A stretch of 64,000 nucleotides of DNA. Origin: Arabidopsis thaliana. Its lineage: Eukaryota; Streptophyta; Magnoliopsida; Brassicales; Brassicaceae. The position numbers and the translations under genes were made by a program. The stretch is from the NCBI RefSeq assembly GCF_000001735.4, contig NC_003070.9:24475971-24539970 (forward strand), in the 5' to 3' direction. Below are positions 35,877-49,296 of the stretch, piece after piece (the first letter of the stretch is position 1; every line of letters starts with the position of its first letter). The notes under the pieces were generated by a model. It was given only the letters and a program-made list of their open reading frames with translations, searched no databases and had not been told where the DNA came from.

Positions 35877-36627
35877 AAGTAGAACTACAATATCTGAACC
35901 GGCTCATTTCAAGTCGACTCGGTCTAAACCTAACTTTTAGGTAACTACCTTCTCATCCAGTTTCCATATCCACTTCAATTTTGGATTCATCCAAACTGAT
36001 CGGTTAACCAAAATGAAATTTTAAAATAACCTGAAATCTATTATGATCCACATCCAGTTGGTTCGCAGGTAAGGATTTCAGATACAATCTCGTCTTCATG
36101 AACTTCGAAAAGATTCAAGAATTGCGTGGCTTATATTGGTATTTGATTAAGTTCATTTTCACTCCCTTTTAGAACTGGATAAACGGCAACTTTGTAGTCA
36201 CATGATTAATGTAAATAAAAGAAGACTAATAAAAAAAACATGGTAGTCACAACTCAGAATTGCCATGCATAATTAATTCCTCGGTAATCTTGGACGAGAT
36301 CAAAATCTCTCATTGCCTAATAATATGTTCAATGTTTCCCGTGCTAGAATTATGAATTGGAGAATATTGTTTTTGTTTAAATGTGTGGGTGATAAAAAAT
36401 GGTAAGAAATTTTAAATTTTAAATGTCATTTTAATAACTACGTACATAATTGATTACTTTGGTCAATGTTTTGACTGTCCATCAATGGAGAATCACAATT
36501 TTATCATTACTATATATATAGACAACCATACATAATTGTTGAGAGACTCTCTTAAGACCTTCAATGAAGCTAAGGTGCTTTAATAGACAACCATACATAC
36601 ATATTTATAAGTCGGAGATGTATAATC
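35877..36627. other. AAE12 3' flank and spacer
   Basis: AT-rich. From about 36,535 rightwards it resembles the 3' flank of BZO1 (from about 32,580), sharing GACAACCATACATACA and TAAGTCGGAGA. It therefore belongs to the duplicated unit. No gene is seen. Confidence 0.6.
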
Positions 36628-38641
36628 TCAAAGCCGCGAAGTAAAGTGTTCAACCGGCCGTTGAACTTTAGATCTAACATTGACCTCATCCTCAGCAACC
36701 AAACCTTTAGCAATGTCTCTTAGCTTAGGCTTAAGGATCTTTCCATTCCCGTTTTTGGGCAATTCATCCAAAAACACCACTTTTCTCGGACACATAAAAT
36801 GTGGAAGATTTTCACGGCAATACTCAATCAAATCTCTCTCTTTGGTCACAAGTTTATCTTCACGATCTTCATTATTAGTCTCACCCTTTTCTAGAACAAC
36901 AAATGCACATGGGGTTTCTCCCCATGTAGGGTGAGGCATGGCCACGACGGCAGTCTCAAGCACTTTTGGGTACTTATAAATAATATTCTCGACTTCAACA
37001 CTACTAATGTTTTCGCCTCCAGATATGATTATGTCTTTGGACCGATCTTTGATCTCTACGTGTCCATCAGGATGAATCACACCTACGTCTCCTGAGTTGA
37101 GCCATCCGTGTTTAAATGCTTCATATGTAGCTTTGGGATTCTTCAGATAGCCTTTCATTATGCTGCTTCCTTTCATAACGATTTCTCCCATCGTCTTCCC
37201 ATCTCGCGGAACACTCTCTTGAGTTTCCTTGTTTCTCACGTCAACTTCAGTTAGGCCTAAGATGCTTAGCCCTTGCCTTGCTTTTAACTCCATCTGTTGA
37301 TTCTCAGGTAATCTGTTTCAATTGAGTAATAAGAGTGACATATTAATCTTAATAATATCAATAAATTAAAGAACTTTTAAATTTTGGTAAATGATAATGA
37401 TAAGTGAAACCTAATACTGTATACATAAGAATAAATAGTACAAATGATGATTACCTGTTCCACTCATCTTGCCACTCACAAAACAGAACCGGACCAGTGG
37501 CCTCGGTCAAACCATAGGCATGCATCACTTGAAACCCCAACCGCTGAACTTTCTTGACAAGAGCAGCGGGAGGCGGTGAACCTCCGGTAAGAACATGGAC
37601 CGGCCCAGACCTATGTGACAGGTCAAGTGAATTTCCTTTCAGAAGAATGTTAAAAACCGTAGGAACACAACACATATGCGTCACGTTATGCATTTCTATG
37701 TTTTTATAGATCTCCGGGGCAGTCACATGCCTCATACACACACTAGTACCCCCACGGGCCGCAGTTCCCCATGTAAACGTCCATCCATTGCAATGAAACA
37801 TAGGCAGAGTCCAAAGGTAGACAGGGCATGTCCCCATTTCCCAACCAATAATCGCGCTTAATGTGCTTAAATATGCTCCTCGGTGGCTAATCACAACACC
37901 TTTTGGGTCGGCTGTGGTACCCGATGTGTAGTTTAAAGAGATTGGATCATGCTCGTCTTGAATACAGAACATGCGTGCCAACAACAAGGGCGTAGGCTCT
38001 CCCCTCTGGATGAGACACTCGTAGTCTGACTCCTCGGACGAAACCCTTTTAGGGAAATCAATCTCGTGGATAAATATGACCGGCAAGTTTAGGTTTGAGT
38101 CTTCAGATGATAATAACTGGAGGATTTCTCGAGCCAATGGCTCAAAACTGCGGTATATGAATAAAATCTTGGGCTTGGCGTGGCGGAGGATTGCGGCAAT
38201 GGATGTTGCGTCTAGACGAGTGTTGATAGGGTTAAGTACAGCTCCAGCCATGGGAACGGCAAAGTGCATCTCATACATGGCCGGTGTGTTTGGAGCAACA
38301 ACGGATACCTAAACACATAATTATGGGTTAAGTACAGTCACAGATACTCTATACAAATGAATGTTTATCTCAGATAAACGGACTATCTCTAAAAAAACTA
38401 AAACTGTTCAGAGAAAAAATAAGGTAAGGATAGTGTGACATACCACATCGTTCTTGCCGATATTAAGAGATATGAGAGAAGCGGCTAGACGACAGCAACG
38501 GTCATAGGTCTGAGGCCAAGTGAAACGAGTTTTTCCGTATATTATCGAAGTTCGATTCGGATAACACTCCGAAGCTCTCTTCAAGAACGTTATGGGAGTT
38601 AGAGGAACATTGTTTGCTTCACATAACGCCAAATTATCCAT
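36628..38641 (-). CDS. AAE12: Acyl-activating enzyme 12 (BZO1 tandem paralogue)
   Basis: Three exons (38641-38444, 38308-37455, 37312-36628) give 1737 nt, or 578 aa. Exon 1 and 2 lengths are identical to BZO1 (198 and 854 nt), and exon 3 is 6 nt shorter. It is an AMP-forming acyl-CoA synthetase with all family motifs intact: SLNYTSGTTADPKGV, HAYGLTEATGP, GWLNSGDVG, ISGGENISSVEVE and PKNGNGKILKPKL. It ends in SRL, so it should be peroxisomal. The substrate is not shown by the sequence; close similarity to BZO1 suggests an aromatic or short acyl acid. Start: the ATG giving MDNLALCE, conserved in all three copies. A further in-frame upstream ATG would add 23 residues unlike the paralogues. Confidence 0.92.
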
Positions 38642-40052
38642 CTTCTTCTTCGTCTGGTTATTCTTTGTGTTTAATGAACGTTTATGTGTGGGAAAAGGGA
38701 TACACAAAGATATAATGTATATATAGAAAAATAATGAGAATCAACAAGTCATATTTTAAGAACTATATGTAAAACGTGGCTAAAACTAAAAAGTAAGAAA
38801 AATAATTTGTCACTTAATTATTGGTGTGTGATTTAAATAAAGTTTTAATGACTTAAATGTTATGTAGAATTTGTTGTTATTTAATCAAGATTTTTTAAAA
38901 TTTTGGTAAAGTTTGGTGATATTAGTTTAATATTTGTAAAAAATAATCTAAAATCTTAAGTTATTGGATTTCTTCTTTTATAAAGTTAACAAAACTTTTT
39001 TTGTTATTCAATTAAAACAAAAAGAATTTATGATTGTTAATAAATTAAATTATTGTGTTATTGGTTTATAACTTTATATACTTTTCTTCACAAAATAAAA
39101 TAATGAAAAATATCATCAAAATAAAAAAATTGTTTGAGAAAATTTACAAGATAGTTTAAAACCATTCATTCATTCATTTTTCTATGATTTTATTAAAGTC
39201 ATGAAAATTTATTAAATAGGAACACCCCTAAATGTAAAACGCGGCTAATTTTGGAAATAAAAATAATCTGTCGCTTGCAATTATTGAAAGGAAATTATTG
39301 CAAGGGTCCTTTTCCTTCTCAACATTTTTTTGTGGTCAGGTTTCAAAAAAATTTGGAATTGAGTGATTTCCACGAACCACGATTTATCTCAGCTACTGAC
39401 CGACAAGGTTGATCCATACTGTTTGTATCCCTCTTCATTTACTCAATAAATCCAACAGAGCTAAATTATTTTTTTCGTCAATTTAAATCCAGATGGTGAC
39501 TGATGATGATTCGTTTTTACCTTCTTATAACTTTTATTTCAGCTTTTTGTTTCTTTAGTTTTTTCTTTTCTTATCATTCTTTTGTGTTTTGGGTATTTTT
39601 TTTATCTTATTTGGTTGTCATTTGGATGCAAGTAAGCAAAATAATGATATATGATTATCATGCAAAAGCATCTAAAAGATCATCTGCTGGGATGTAAACT
39701 TACTTACCATGCAAATTTATTGAAATTTGGACAGTATAGTATGAAGTTGAGTTTCAACCAAAAAAGATTTTCCGGTGTAGAATCACCTTTCAACTCAAAT
39801 TTCGTATTGAACTCATTCAAGCTTTTTCCACATTTGAGGTCGTCAAAGAGGTGTTCGAGACCTTATTTTCACGTTCAAATTATATATATAATACATAATA
39901 TATCATTGTCATAATAGTCTAATCATTTTTTTCTAATTCATTATTCGTAGTTATCTTGGACAAAAATCAAAATCTCTAACAACTATCATTGTCAAATATT
40001 ACATTCGACGTTTGTTGGGGAATACTTGGTGAGCTGTGAAAGTATAGAAAAA
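38642..40052. other. AAE12 upstream DNA and spacer to next gene
   Basis: About 39,230-39,785 is the counterpart of the BZO1 upstream block. 38,820-39,200 is low-complexity AT-rich DNA. The right end should be the 3' UTR of the next gene. Open frames at 39.5-39.9 kb are without domain support. Confidence 0.55.
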
Positions 40053-42361
40053 TCATCCACAAGCTGGAATTGAAGGAACTAACGGCAATGATGCGTCTCT
40101 ATCACACATATCCGGACTAATGTTTATGACTCCTTCACCCTGCCATGTGTAGTTATGTGGTCAAAATTATGCAACTTATAATAGACGAAAAATGATACGA
40201 GTGGTTTGGAGTGTTTGGACAACCAAACGGGGTGAATAGAGTTGATTAAAAAAATAAAAATGACGAGCTTTAAAATTTTAGAATGTCAAAGTATAGAGTT
40301 GATTAGACTTTGTTACCTTAGCAATGTTTCTGAAGTACGAAGTTGTATAGTTTCCCGTTGGAAACAAGGCTTCAACAATGTCAGCCAGTACAAGATTTGG
40401 TTGCGAGATTGCTCCGTCATACCAGTCTACTCATTCACAATTTCCAAGACACTGGTTTTTAGCTCAAATCAACAGAAAAAAAAAAAACAATGTCTTATAA
40501 CTTTCTTACCAAGAGTTGTTCTGTTTCTGACCCTTTTGTCATATCTCCAGATGCTTTGATTAGCAAGAAACGCAAAACAAGAGTTATCATCCACGTTTAT
40601 GTTCGCCAAGAACGTTGTCTGTGTGTAGTTTTGAGGGTCAGATGATAGCGTTTCATCGATCACAGCATCCACAGTCTGAACAATCGAATTGTAGAGGCTA
40701 AGCAAAAGAAGTTTGTTTTTGGTCATCAAAAAGATGAAAGCAAAACAAGTATGACCAGCTTACACATAAAATGGCATGGAGTGCTTCCAAATCATCAGGA
40801 TCAGAGACATTGTAAGAGACCTTGTTAATAGACTTGTCGATATTTTCACCACCAGCATCTTCTACAAACTGTTGTGTATGGGTTTGTCATGTTCAGTTCC
40901 AAAGCTTTTCCCAAGCATTTAAGGGAATAATTGAAAGTGTCAAATATTGAAATGCGTACCTTTAGCTTGTGTGATTCCTTAGTAAAACTCCACATGCCTC
41001 CCTTGAAAAAACAATTATGCGTTATGAGTTTGAAACCATAAACAGACATTTATCTTCGTATTTTAAGAAACAAAACAGTTAAAATAGCTAGAGACAACCC
41101 TTGACAAAAAAGAAGAAGAAGAAAGTTTTCTTACATTTTGATCATATCCCATCCAGGCTACAATCGGCTTGAAGGATTTTGTCTTGTTGGCAGCCATTTG
41201 AGACAAGCAAGTATAGCTTGCTTTAACCTTAAAGTTTCCATAACATACTTTATAAACAGCAAGAATAGACCATGTAGGCAGATTTTGCTAAGAGAATCAC
41301 AAATAGTCACTAACCGAGTCATAGACTTGATTGGCTTTAGTTTCAAGATTTGTAAACGCTCCAAGGAATTTGATCCACTCCGCTCGCTTATTCAAGATTA
41401 CAAAACCAGCACAACCTCATATCAAAATGTGTAATGGTTATCAATTTTGGTTAGGTTTAGAACTATGCAAAGATAATAATTGGCACCTGAAGAGGTGTTC
41501 CTTCACTAAGTGGAAAAAAGTTTGCAAAATTGCAAGTCTGAGGTTGATCAGTATCGCTGATGAAATGCGCCGCGAATTGAGATAGTTGTTCACCTTTGTC
41601 AAGCTTAACTACTTCCCCTGCCTCACACAGTTTCAGAAGACACGGTGAAACTACCTCATCCGATGTTATTCCCTTCAAGCTTCCGAGTAATCCAAGTAAC
41701 TGCATATAATCAAAACTAAATCCATTTTTTTTTTTTGGTACATTTTAAAGTGTGATCCTAGTCTTCTATAGAATTTTTTGGCTAGTGCCAATAAAAGTCT
41801 AGAGCTTATGTATTGAGATACTAGAAAGGAGTGTTTACCTCAAAGAAAGAAACCGGAACACTTCCTGCATAAGAGAAAACATAGAGATCTAAAACAACAG
41901 AATTTTGTTAAACAGAGGAATGAAACAGGGGAGAAAAAAACAGAACATACCTTGAGAAGATTGAGTGTCTAATGAGTAATTTAGAAGTGGAATCACATAA
42001 GACTTTATCCTGGAAGTACAATACTTTGTCCGAACCGCCATTCTAGAAGTGTTCTACATATTATCCTCAATTATCAGACACGAACCATACCATACATTTG
42101 GAAACAAAAAGATGAAAGATAAGTTAATGAGAAAAGAGCAAGAACCTGAATAAGGAGATAGCTCTTGCCATCAATGGCGTTTTTGATGACTTTAAAGGTC
42201 TGTCCATAATAGATATGGAAATTCGTAGCATCTTCCACCTTTGAAATGATTCCAACCTTTACATTGTTGGAAGCTCCGTTTGATAATCTAGCTACCATGC
42301 ACCACAATACTAACAATAGTATCAGAGGCCAAGAACTATAAGGCAATGGAGACATTATCAC
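40053..42361 (-). CDS. Secreted/endomembrane protein with TroA-like (helical-backbone receptor) character
   Basis: Eleven short exons: 42361-42146, 42053-41951, 41864-41839, 41699-41487, 41386-41315, 41227-41135, 41001-40960, 40868-40764, 40675-40510, 40426-40317 and 40139-40053. They make 410 aa with all phases closed; starting at the third codon gives 408. One exon is only 26 nt. The N-terminus ([17 protein letters not shown]) is a signal peptide. The body has several NxT/NxS sites and cysteines, as in a protein passing through the ER. The stretches [13 protein letters not shown] and [14 protein letters not shown], with a later [18 protein letters not shown], resemble the two-lobed TroA/BtuF substrate-binding fold, which I recall as the only annotation of At1g65900. 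That fold assignment is tentative and the ligand is unknown. Confidence 0.8.
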
Positions 42362-44962
42362 TGTTAATGGTGATGAAGAAAGAAGACAAAATCACAATTA
42401 ACCCTTTTTGAATTTAGATTGGCTCTTCTTGAATTCACAAGACAAATATCTGTGGGTTTTCCATAGAGGGAGAGAGATAGAGTGGAGAGTGATAGGGAGA
42501 AATATTTTATTATTGTTGTTGGCAAAAATAAATAAACTTTTTCTATATGCTAGAATTCTGTTGGAATGTACTTTTTGTTTTTAGTTTGATTTAAGAATAA
42601 TTGTGGAATTCAGATGGAATATTTGCCTCACTGGACATCCTCACTCAAGTGTAAATGTATATGCAACCACTATTTCACATTCTTCATACATGTGAATACC
42701 CTTTTGTATTCATTTTAGTATAGTGTTTATACGGACAATTGATTCATTATCCCTATGTCTCTCCAATTCCTATAGATGGAAGTTCAAACAGATTGAAACT
42801 TGTGTCAAGGTTGCAAAAGCATGTGAAAAACAAATAAATGTATAAATTTCTGGTTAATTCCGTTTAAGAAATTTAAAAATCGATCTCAATGCTGTTTATA
42901 ACACAATGAAATAATTTCTTACCACAACCAAAAAAAAAATTAGAAAAATATAAAAAATATTTGGAAAGTGAGGTTTTGATTGATTGTGAGAACAATAGAG
43001 GAGGTGACCCGTGAAGAAAGCACGCGACTATTATTTGATTTGTCACTTTGTGTTTCAATAGTTACCACTTTCGCTTTCTTGTGATTTTCTGTCTACACCC
43101 ATTACGTATCACCACGTGCATCCCAATCCCCATTACCACAATCTCGACTCCAAGATTTGAGATCGTAAAAGATAACGCAAATTATAATCATTTTAGGGTG
43201 TTGTAATTATTGTTAATGATATATACCAACTGTATCATTAATTTTTCTTGAATTTCAAAGGATATGGGAGTTCTTGTTTTCTTTTTTTTTGGTTAAATGG
43301 GATTTAAGTTGTAACTTTAAAGTAGGAATAAAGTCAAAGGCTCAAAGCCATATCCATAATATGATACATCTTACCAAGACGCATGAAAATTAATGGATCC
43401 ATATTTCAACGGAACAATGTTTTAAATAACCTAAACTTTCAAAGAACTTTGTAAATTTCAAAGGATATTGGGAGTTTTTTGTTTTTGGTTGGGATTTATG
43501 TTTAAAGTATTTTAAAACGCATGAAATTAGGATCCACATTGAACATCTTTTAAAATAAACCTAAACTTCCGATGAACTTTGTATATTGTAACACTCCAAT
43601 CCAGCCCATTAAGGCCCAAGTACCCTAAATTATGTCGTTGTGTGTTACTTAAAGTCTCACAAGTCACTTAACGCATCTCAATCTTCAACCCTAAAACAGG
43701 CAACGAACCTCAGCCACCACTGTCCATCGTGGTTGAGTTCGACGAAGTTTGTTGTTGTGATCCGATCTGATCCTAATGAAGATGAGGAAGGAAACAGTTT
43801 CTGGTAGGGGGAGTGAGATTCAATTGTAGTTATACTTCAGCAAGTAAGGCTAGATGAGAGGTGTCGACATCACCCCTAAAGGTATACCTAGCTGCCAAAC
43901 TCTTTGATTGCCATGCAAGAATCAACAATATCTATAAAAATCCAGTATGCATAATCATCTTTTGAACTGGTTCTTGTGCTAGAGTTACAAAATCCTAGTT
44001 GTACTAGTACCAAACTTTTATGACACTTTTTAGCAGCTTGTTTTCGGTCAAGCTTGAAAACATGATCCATGGAAACATAACATCTATTTTTTTTGTAAAT
44101 CATAAATTTGTTCATATAAAAGAAGATTTAATTATTAATTGCTAATGACTAAGATATTAAAAATTCAATGTTGAAACGTATCGATATTTGGTATGTTATG
44201 AGATATGCATACTCACGACATTGTTAATGTTGCAACGTATCGTAATATGCATATTATGACGGGGCAAGTCCGTCTAGTCCTCTTCACTCAGCGTTAGACA
44301 CATTCGTTTATTCTATGTTTTGTTTGGGAGAGAATAATGAAGTTTCAATCGCCGATCCATACAAACTATTAAGAGCCAGGAAAGCAAATCTTGGCTCCAT
44401 GAGATTGGCGAGCTTCTCTGACGCACCTAGATTCTTTTGTAAGAGAGGTTTTTTTCCTCTCTCTATCTTCCATTCACATTTGTTTTAATATTGAAACCGA
44501 CAGTTTGAACCGTATAGGTTATTCTTAAATATTATCTGTCAAGATTCAAGAACAAAATAGCTCGATAGTAATTTTTGATGATCTATACATTGCAAAACAT
44601 GGAACAGCAATCGTTATAATAAACAAGTTATTATGAAAATGACTATAAACTTACTCACATATCTATAGTGACTAAAATACTGAAATACAAGATGGCTAAA
44701 TTGTTAATGTTCGTATAATCTGCTCTTACCGTCTTACGTGCATGCAAACATAATAATAATAATAAAAACCAGACAGAAGACTGATCGTTCAACCCGCGGA
44801 GAGATCATATCACTTAATACATAAACAGAAAATAACCAAATCTAGTTTTGTTTAGACGACTTTAGAGAAATGGAAAAAGCAAATGAGAGTAAATACGACC
44901 TAGGCAAATGGGAGTACAATAGAAAAGTGAAAAGCCATATATGATATATTGAACCTCAGTAT
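42362..44962. other. Intergenic region, 2.6 kb
   Basis: It contains the upstream region of the gene at 40-42 kb, including a purine-rich GAGAGA stretch near 42,465-42,490. Around 43,600-43,800 is a GC-richer segment with GGCCCA-type motifs and a telo-box-like AACCCTAAAAC near 43,688, features of promoters of housekeeping genes or relics of one. 44,330-44,490 holds an orphan open frame (see findings). I cannot support a gene. Confidence 0.5.
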
Positions 44963-47900
44963 TCAAATAAGACTTATGGTAGAAACAGCTAAGATGATAG
45001 CAAGAGAAAGCCCCAACTTCTTCAATACGAAACTATCTTGAAACCGAAAACCTTGTTCGTCAACCATATTTTTCTCTTTCTTCTTCTTCCAAATTTTTCT
45101 TCTCACGACAGCATTTTCCATCATGAGTATTGTTCCCCGATTGTTACAATCTCCTCTCGTAGGCTGCCTCGAGTAACCTTCACTGCCTCTGTTTTTGTTA
45201 GAGTTACCTCGATGAACACAACGCATCAATAGAAGCATAGGAATGAAGCCAATAACATGCGCGAATTTTCTCCATTGTCCAAGAACTGTTGAGCTTACTC
45301 CGTTGATTCGCGGATTTATCTTTTTACGGACATGAACCTCCTCTTTTGATGTCATACTATGACAACACTCATTGCCATCCGTCGGATTTATATAAACTAT
45401 AACGGTTTGCGATGGTACTATCTGTTGGAAGAATGTGTTGGTTACCTGACGAGTTGTGACAAACAATCCATGGCTAACCTCAACTTTTTTTACCACCTCA
45501 AAACATGAGGAACTCGTTGTCTCATGATCGTTCTTGTCCAAAAGATTCTCGTTATGTTCGTTTTCCGAAAACTCGAGTGTGAAAGCATCATCCACATCTC
45601 CATTGTTGTTGTTAACGTCCATACCATCTTCAACAACAACAAAACAAAAAAATCAAATCCAGAGATGTCAAGAAAGACAACCAAATGTAGAAATCGCGAA
45701 GTGAAAGCTACCTTGATCATGATGTTCTTGTTCTTGATTATCATTATGATATCTCCAAATATCTTCTATAGGAATTACCGTTGAGTGTTCTTCAACGAAG
45801 CTCTGAAATTTGTAGAATAAATCAAACATATACTTATATTTGATAACATATATATTAACACATAAAATATTTTGCACTTAACATTGTAAAATATCACTAC
45901 CTTTTCAAGTTCCTTGCTTGATACTCCTACCCATCTCAAGTTTTCAACAAGTCTTTCTTCCTTAAAATTCACATGGTGTTCTTGCATATCTACAGCCTCC
46001 ACGTTCGCCTCTAGGCATGAGACTTTTTCTCCGGAATAGTTAAAGTCTCCATGGAAGTTCCCGGAAGCAGAACCACCGTCCCATGAGTCTAGACTGTTTC
46101 GTGGCTCATGTGAGGCTTGAGCCAATGCTATAATCTTGCTCAACATTTCATCTGTATCGTTAGCTACATTGTTTCCAAAATATTCATTGTGTGTGAGACC
46201 TTCTACGTAAAGTGGTGGTACTGGTGGCAACATACGATTTTGTAGTCTTGCACACTCTAACGCTATATCAACCTATTATATGAGGAGAATTCAATGGATA
46301 AGAGATTAGTTTGAAAACAAAAGGTTACATATTCACCAATTTTAATTTTGTATTTCTTTGAGATATATAGTTTAAATTTTACCTTCGAGGGAGGATATGA
46401 GATTGTTCCATATTGAGACTGAGGTGGGAAGTTGAAGGACGTGTCATGCGACATAAACTGACTCCATTTATTCTCTATCGTTTCCATATCCGACGACGAA
46501 TTATTACCGAGTTGAGTTAAGCCTCCTGTCTCAGGTGAGACTGGATACCCCGAGTTTTCGAGGTTTTCATACATTCCATCAGAATACAAACAAGTACTAG
46601 AAGTAGATTGTTCACTATTAGTCGTTCCTTTGTTCTTCTTCGTACCATGGTGTTGTTCTTCAATTTTGTTGGCTAAAGCACTCTTCTTAAATACTCGACA
46701 AAGTGCATAGGCATCCTGAAATGTTTATACATTGGTTTATATTCAAGTTAAGAATCTTAATCTTTTGATAACCTTTTTAAAAGTTAGCTTACCTGTATAC
46801 CGGATTTAGAGTCACATTCTTGTTCTTCAAGACGGTACTCGTGCATGACCCAATCGGTACGAGAGCCATGAGGCGCTCTTCCTCGGTAATAAACTAATGT
46901 TTTCTTTGTTCCAACCATCCGTGAATGTGAAGTCACTTTACGATCTTTCCCGGTGGCTTTCCAGTAACCTGCTTTGGTCGCCCGGTTTGTTCTTGATCCG
47001 TTTGGATATTTCCGGTCTCGAGGACTGAAAAAGAACCATTCTAGGTCTTTACTTGGCAGCAAGGACTTCCCTGCAAGGATCATACAATTAAGATAAATTA
47101 TATCCAATCTTAATTTGTACACACTACTTAAAGATTCCATAACATGTCATGAGAATCCAAAAGATTAAAAAAGAAAAGACAAATAAAGAGAACATTAGAT
47201 TGTTTTATATTTAAAACAAAAAGTTGAAGGTGAATGAGAAGCTTCCAAAACCCTAAAGCACATGTGAAATTATTGTGAGTTACTTATTATCTTTTTTTTT
47301 CAATCTTCTTACCTTTTTTGACTCGGTCTTCCGAATTTGTCTCACACTAGTCACCACCGCATCTCTCGGTTTTATTACAATCCTTTTAAAGACTAAAGAT
47401 AAGGGTGGGTCCATTTAAATTTTATTCTAACATAAAGTTGGGATCATAATTATTAAAGATTATTTAGTTGATAAAGCATTCACGTTCGATTCCAAGTTCG
47501 ATGCGTGACTAGAGATACATAACTTGGTACGTAAAAATGTGAAAATAAAATGGGAATTATATTATGTTAAGGAAAAAGAGGGAAAGAACATCTATCTTCG
47601 AAAAAGAAAGGACGTCAAGTGTCTCTTCTCTCAAGGGTTACCCTTTCAAACATTAGTTTCACATTATGTAGTTTTCAGAAAAATGAATCTATTTTTCGTT
47701 ATTCTTACTAAATTCCAAAAAAAAATGATCTTACACTAAGCATATCAATCAAATGATTATGACATATTAGAAAAGAACCAGATAGAGTCTTCTCCTTCGG
47801 TTGCTATGGTATGGTCTCATTTAAAATTTCTTTAACATGAGACACAACATGTTGATGTACTAACGATGCAGAATCATAAATTTATACCTTCGTCCATGGT

Positions 47901-48138
47901 AAATACTTGCGGATGACCAAAAAAAATGATAGATTTGCATCTTATGAAAAAGAAAAAAAAGAAGCAAAGAGAGAAATATACCAGGTAAATCCCAAGGTTC
48001 GCATTTGTAAAGATCAATCTCGGGTATTATCTCTAACTCAATAGTCCGACCATTAATCTTTCGCTTGAGGTAGTATATGACAAGCTCTTCGTCTGTTGGA
48101 TGAAACCGGAAACCTGGAGGCATTGAAACAGGAGCCAT
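44963..48138 (-). CDS. NAC028: NAC transcription factor with C-terminal membrane segment (NAC028)
   Basis: Six exons (48138-47982, 47070-46793, 46715-46383, 46272-45901, 45802-45712, 45627-44963) give 1896 nt, or 631 aa. The NAC DNA-binding domain fills about residues 5-160, with subdomains [60 protein letters not shown] and DWVMHEYRL. The acidic, Asn/Ser-rich middle is a likely activation region. The C-terminus is basic ([13 protein letters not shown]) followed by a hydrophobic run, [17 protein letters not shown], right at the end. That predicts a tail-anchored, membrane-tethered factor released by proteolysis, as in other NTL/NAC proteins and the NAC045/NAC086 group. It matches At1g65910. 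Start: the ATG giving [10 protein letters not shown]; an in-frame ATG six codons upstream is possible. Confidence 0.93.
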
Positions 48139-49296
48139 GTCCACTGCCTTATACAAACTTCTTAGCTAGAAACAAATATGAACATTTATAGAACTTAAGA
48201 GAGAAAAAGGAGAAGAGGGAGGAGAAGGAGTGAGAATATGAAGAGACAGTTATATAAGAAAGAAGCGTAACATAAGGGTTTGAATTCGATCGATCAGTGA
48301 TGAAATTGTAAGAAAGACAAAAAGAGATTAAAATTATGTAAAAGAAGCTGGAAAAAGCATTTAGGGTCGGTTGCCAATTGCAAACCCCACAACATATTTT
48401 CCACTTTAACTTTTCTTTTTACTTTAATGTGTTTATATATTTCCGTGTAAATTTGATTCTCAGTAACGTTCTTAATAAGCTTTTTCGGTATCATGTTCAA
48501 TGTTGGAAAACTCACGTTCATTATAATTCATCTAAACATGTTTATTTTTGTTCATCCATGCGTAACGTGTTTATGCATATAGACTAGATATTTGTCAATT
48601 TCATTTATCAGTTTTGCTCCTAGTGAAAATATTAAAAGTAACCAATTAAAGACAATTTGATAACTATTTTTGCTTGTAAAAACGGATATATATGTATAAA
48701 CCTATACTAGTTAATAACTTTTGCTCGTCATATTTTTTGGCATCGACCAACGTAAGGACGTGACATATTTGACATATTTATAAGGAATTTTCAACAACTA
48801 GAACTTAATGTAAGGTTTTAAGAAAACATAATAAGTAAACTATTTTTTACGTTGTTAATTTTTGAGATGCTTTCTCACTGTTTTCACACATTTTAAGCCA
48901 CATTTCATAGTCAATTATTACGTTTTCTATAATATAGAATGAAAGTTTTATATTTGATATACATCATTTTATTTTCTATCTCGTGGTCAATGCCTCAATG
49001 GTAATATTGAACCAATCGCATTTTGAAGATAGCATGTTAGATATATTTCTACTTACATTTACATACTATGCAAGTCTTCTTCATTGCTCAAAATCACAAA
49101 CATTTTTCTTAACTCGCATATATATTTCCTAGATGATCATTAAAATATTTTTATTAATCATATATTGGAATTTTTTTCCCAGTATTTTTTTTTCATTTTT
49201 TCTTAAATAAAGAAATTTTTCTGCATTACATATATTCACTAACAAACATCAAAATGAATTAAAATACATTCGAAGAAGTAAACTCAAAAGTTAGTT
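48139..49296. other. Spacer between NAC028 promoter and RCC1-FYVE gene 3' end
   Basis: 48,139-48,300 is GAGA/AG-rich leader-like DNA of the NAC gene. The rest is AT-rich with no coding signal. Confidence 0.55.

Noticed and set aside
40240..40559. 105-aa plus-strand frame
   Set aside because: It overlaps minus-strand exons 9 and 10 of the TroA-like gene, which close in phase. Shadow.
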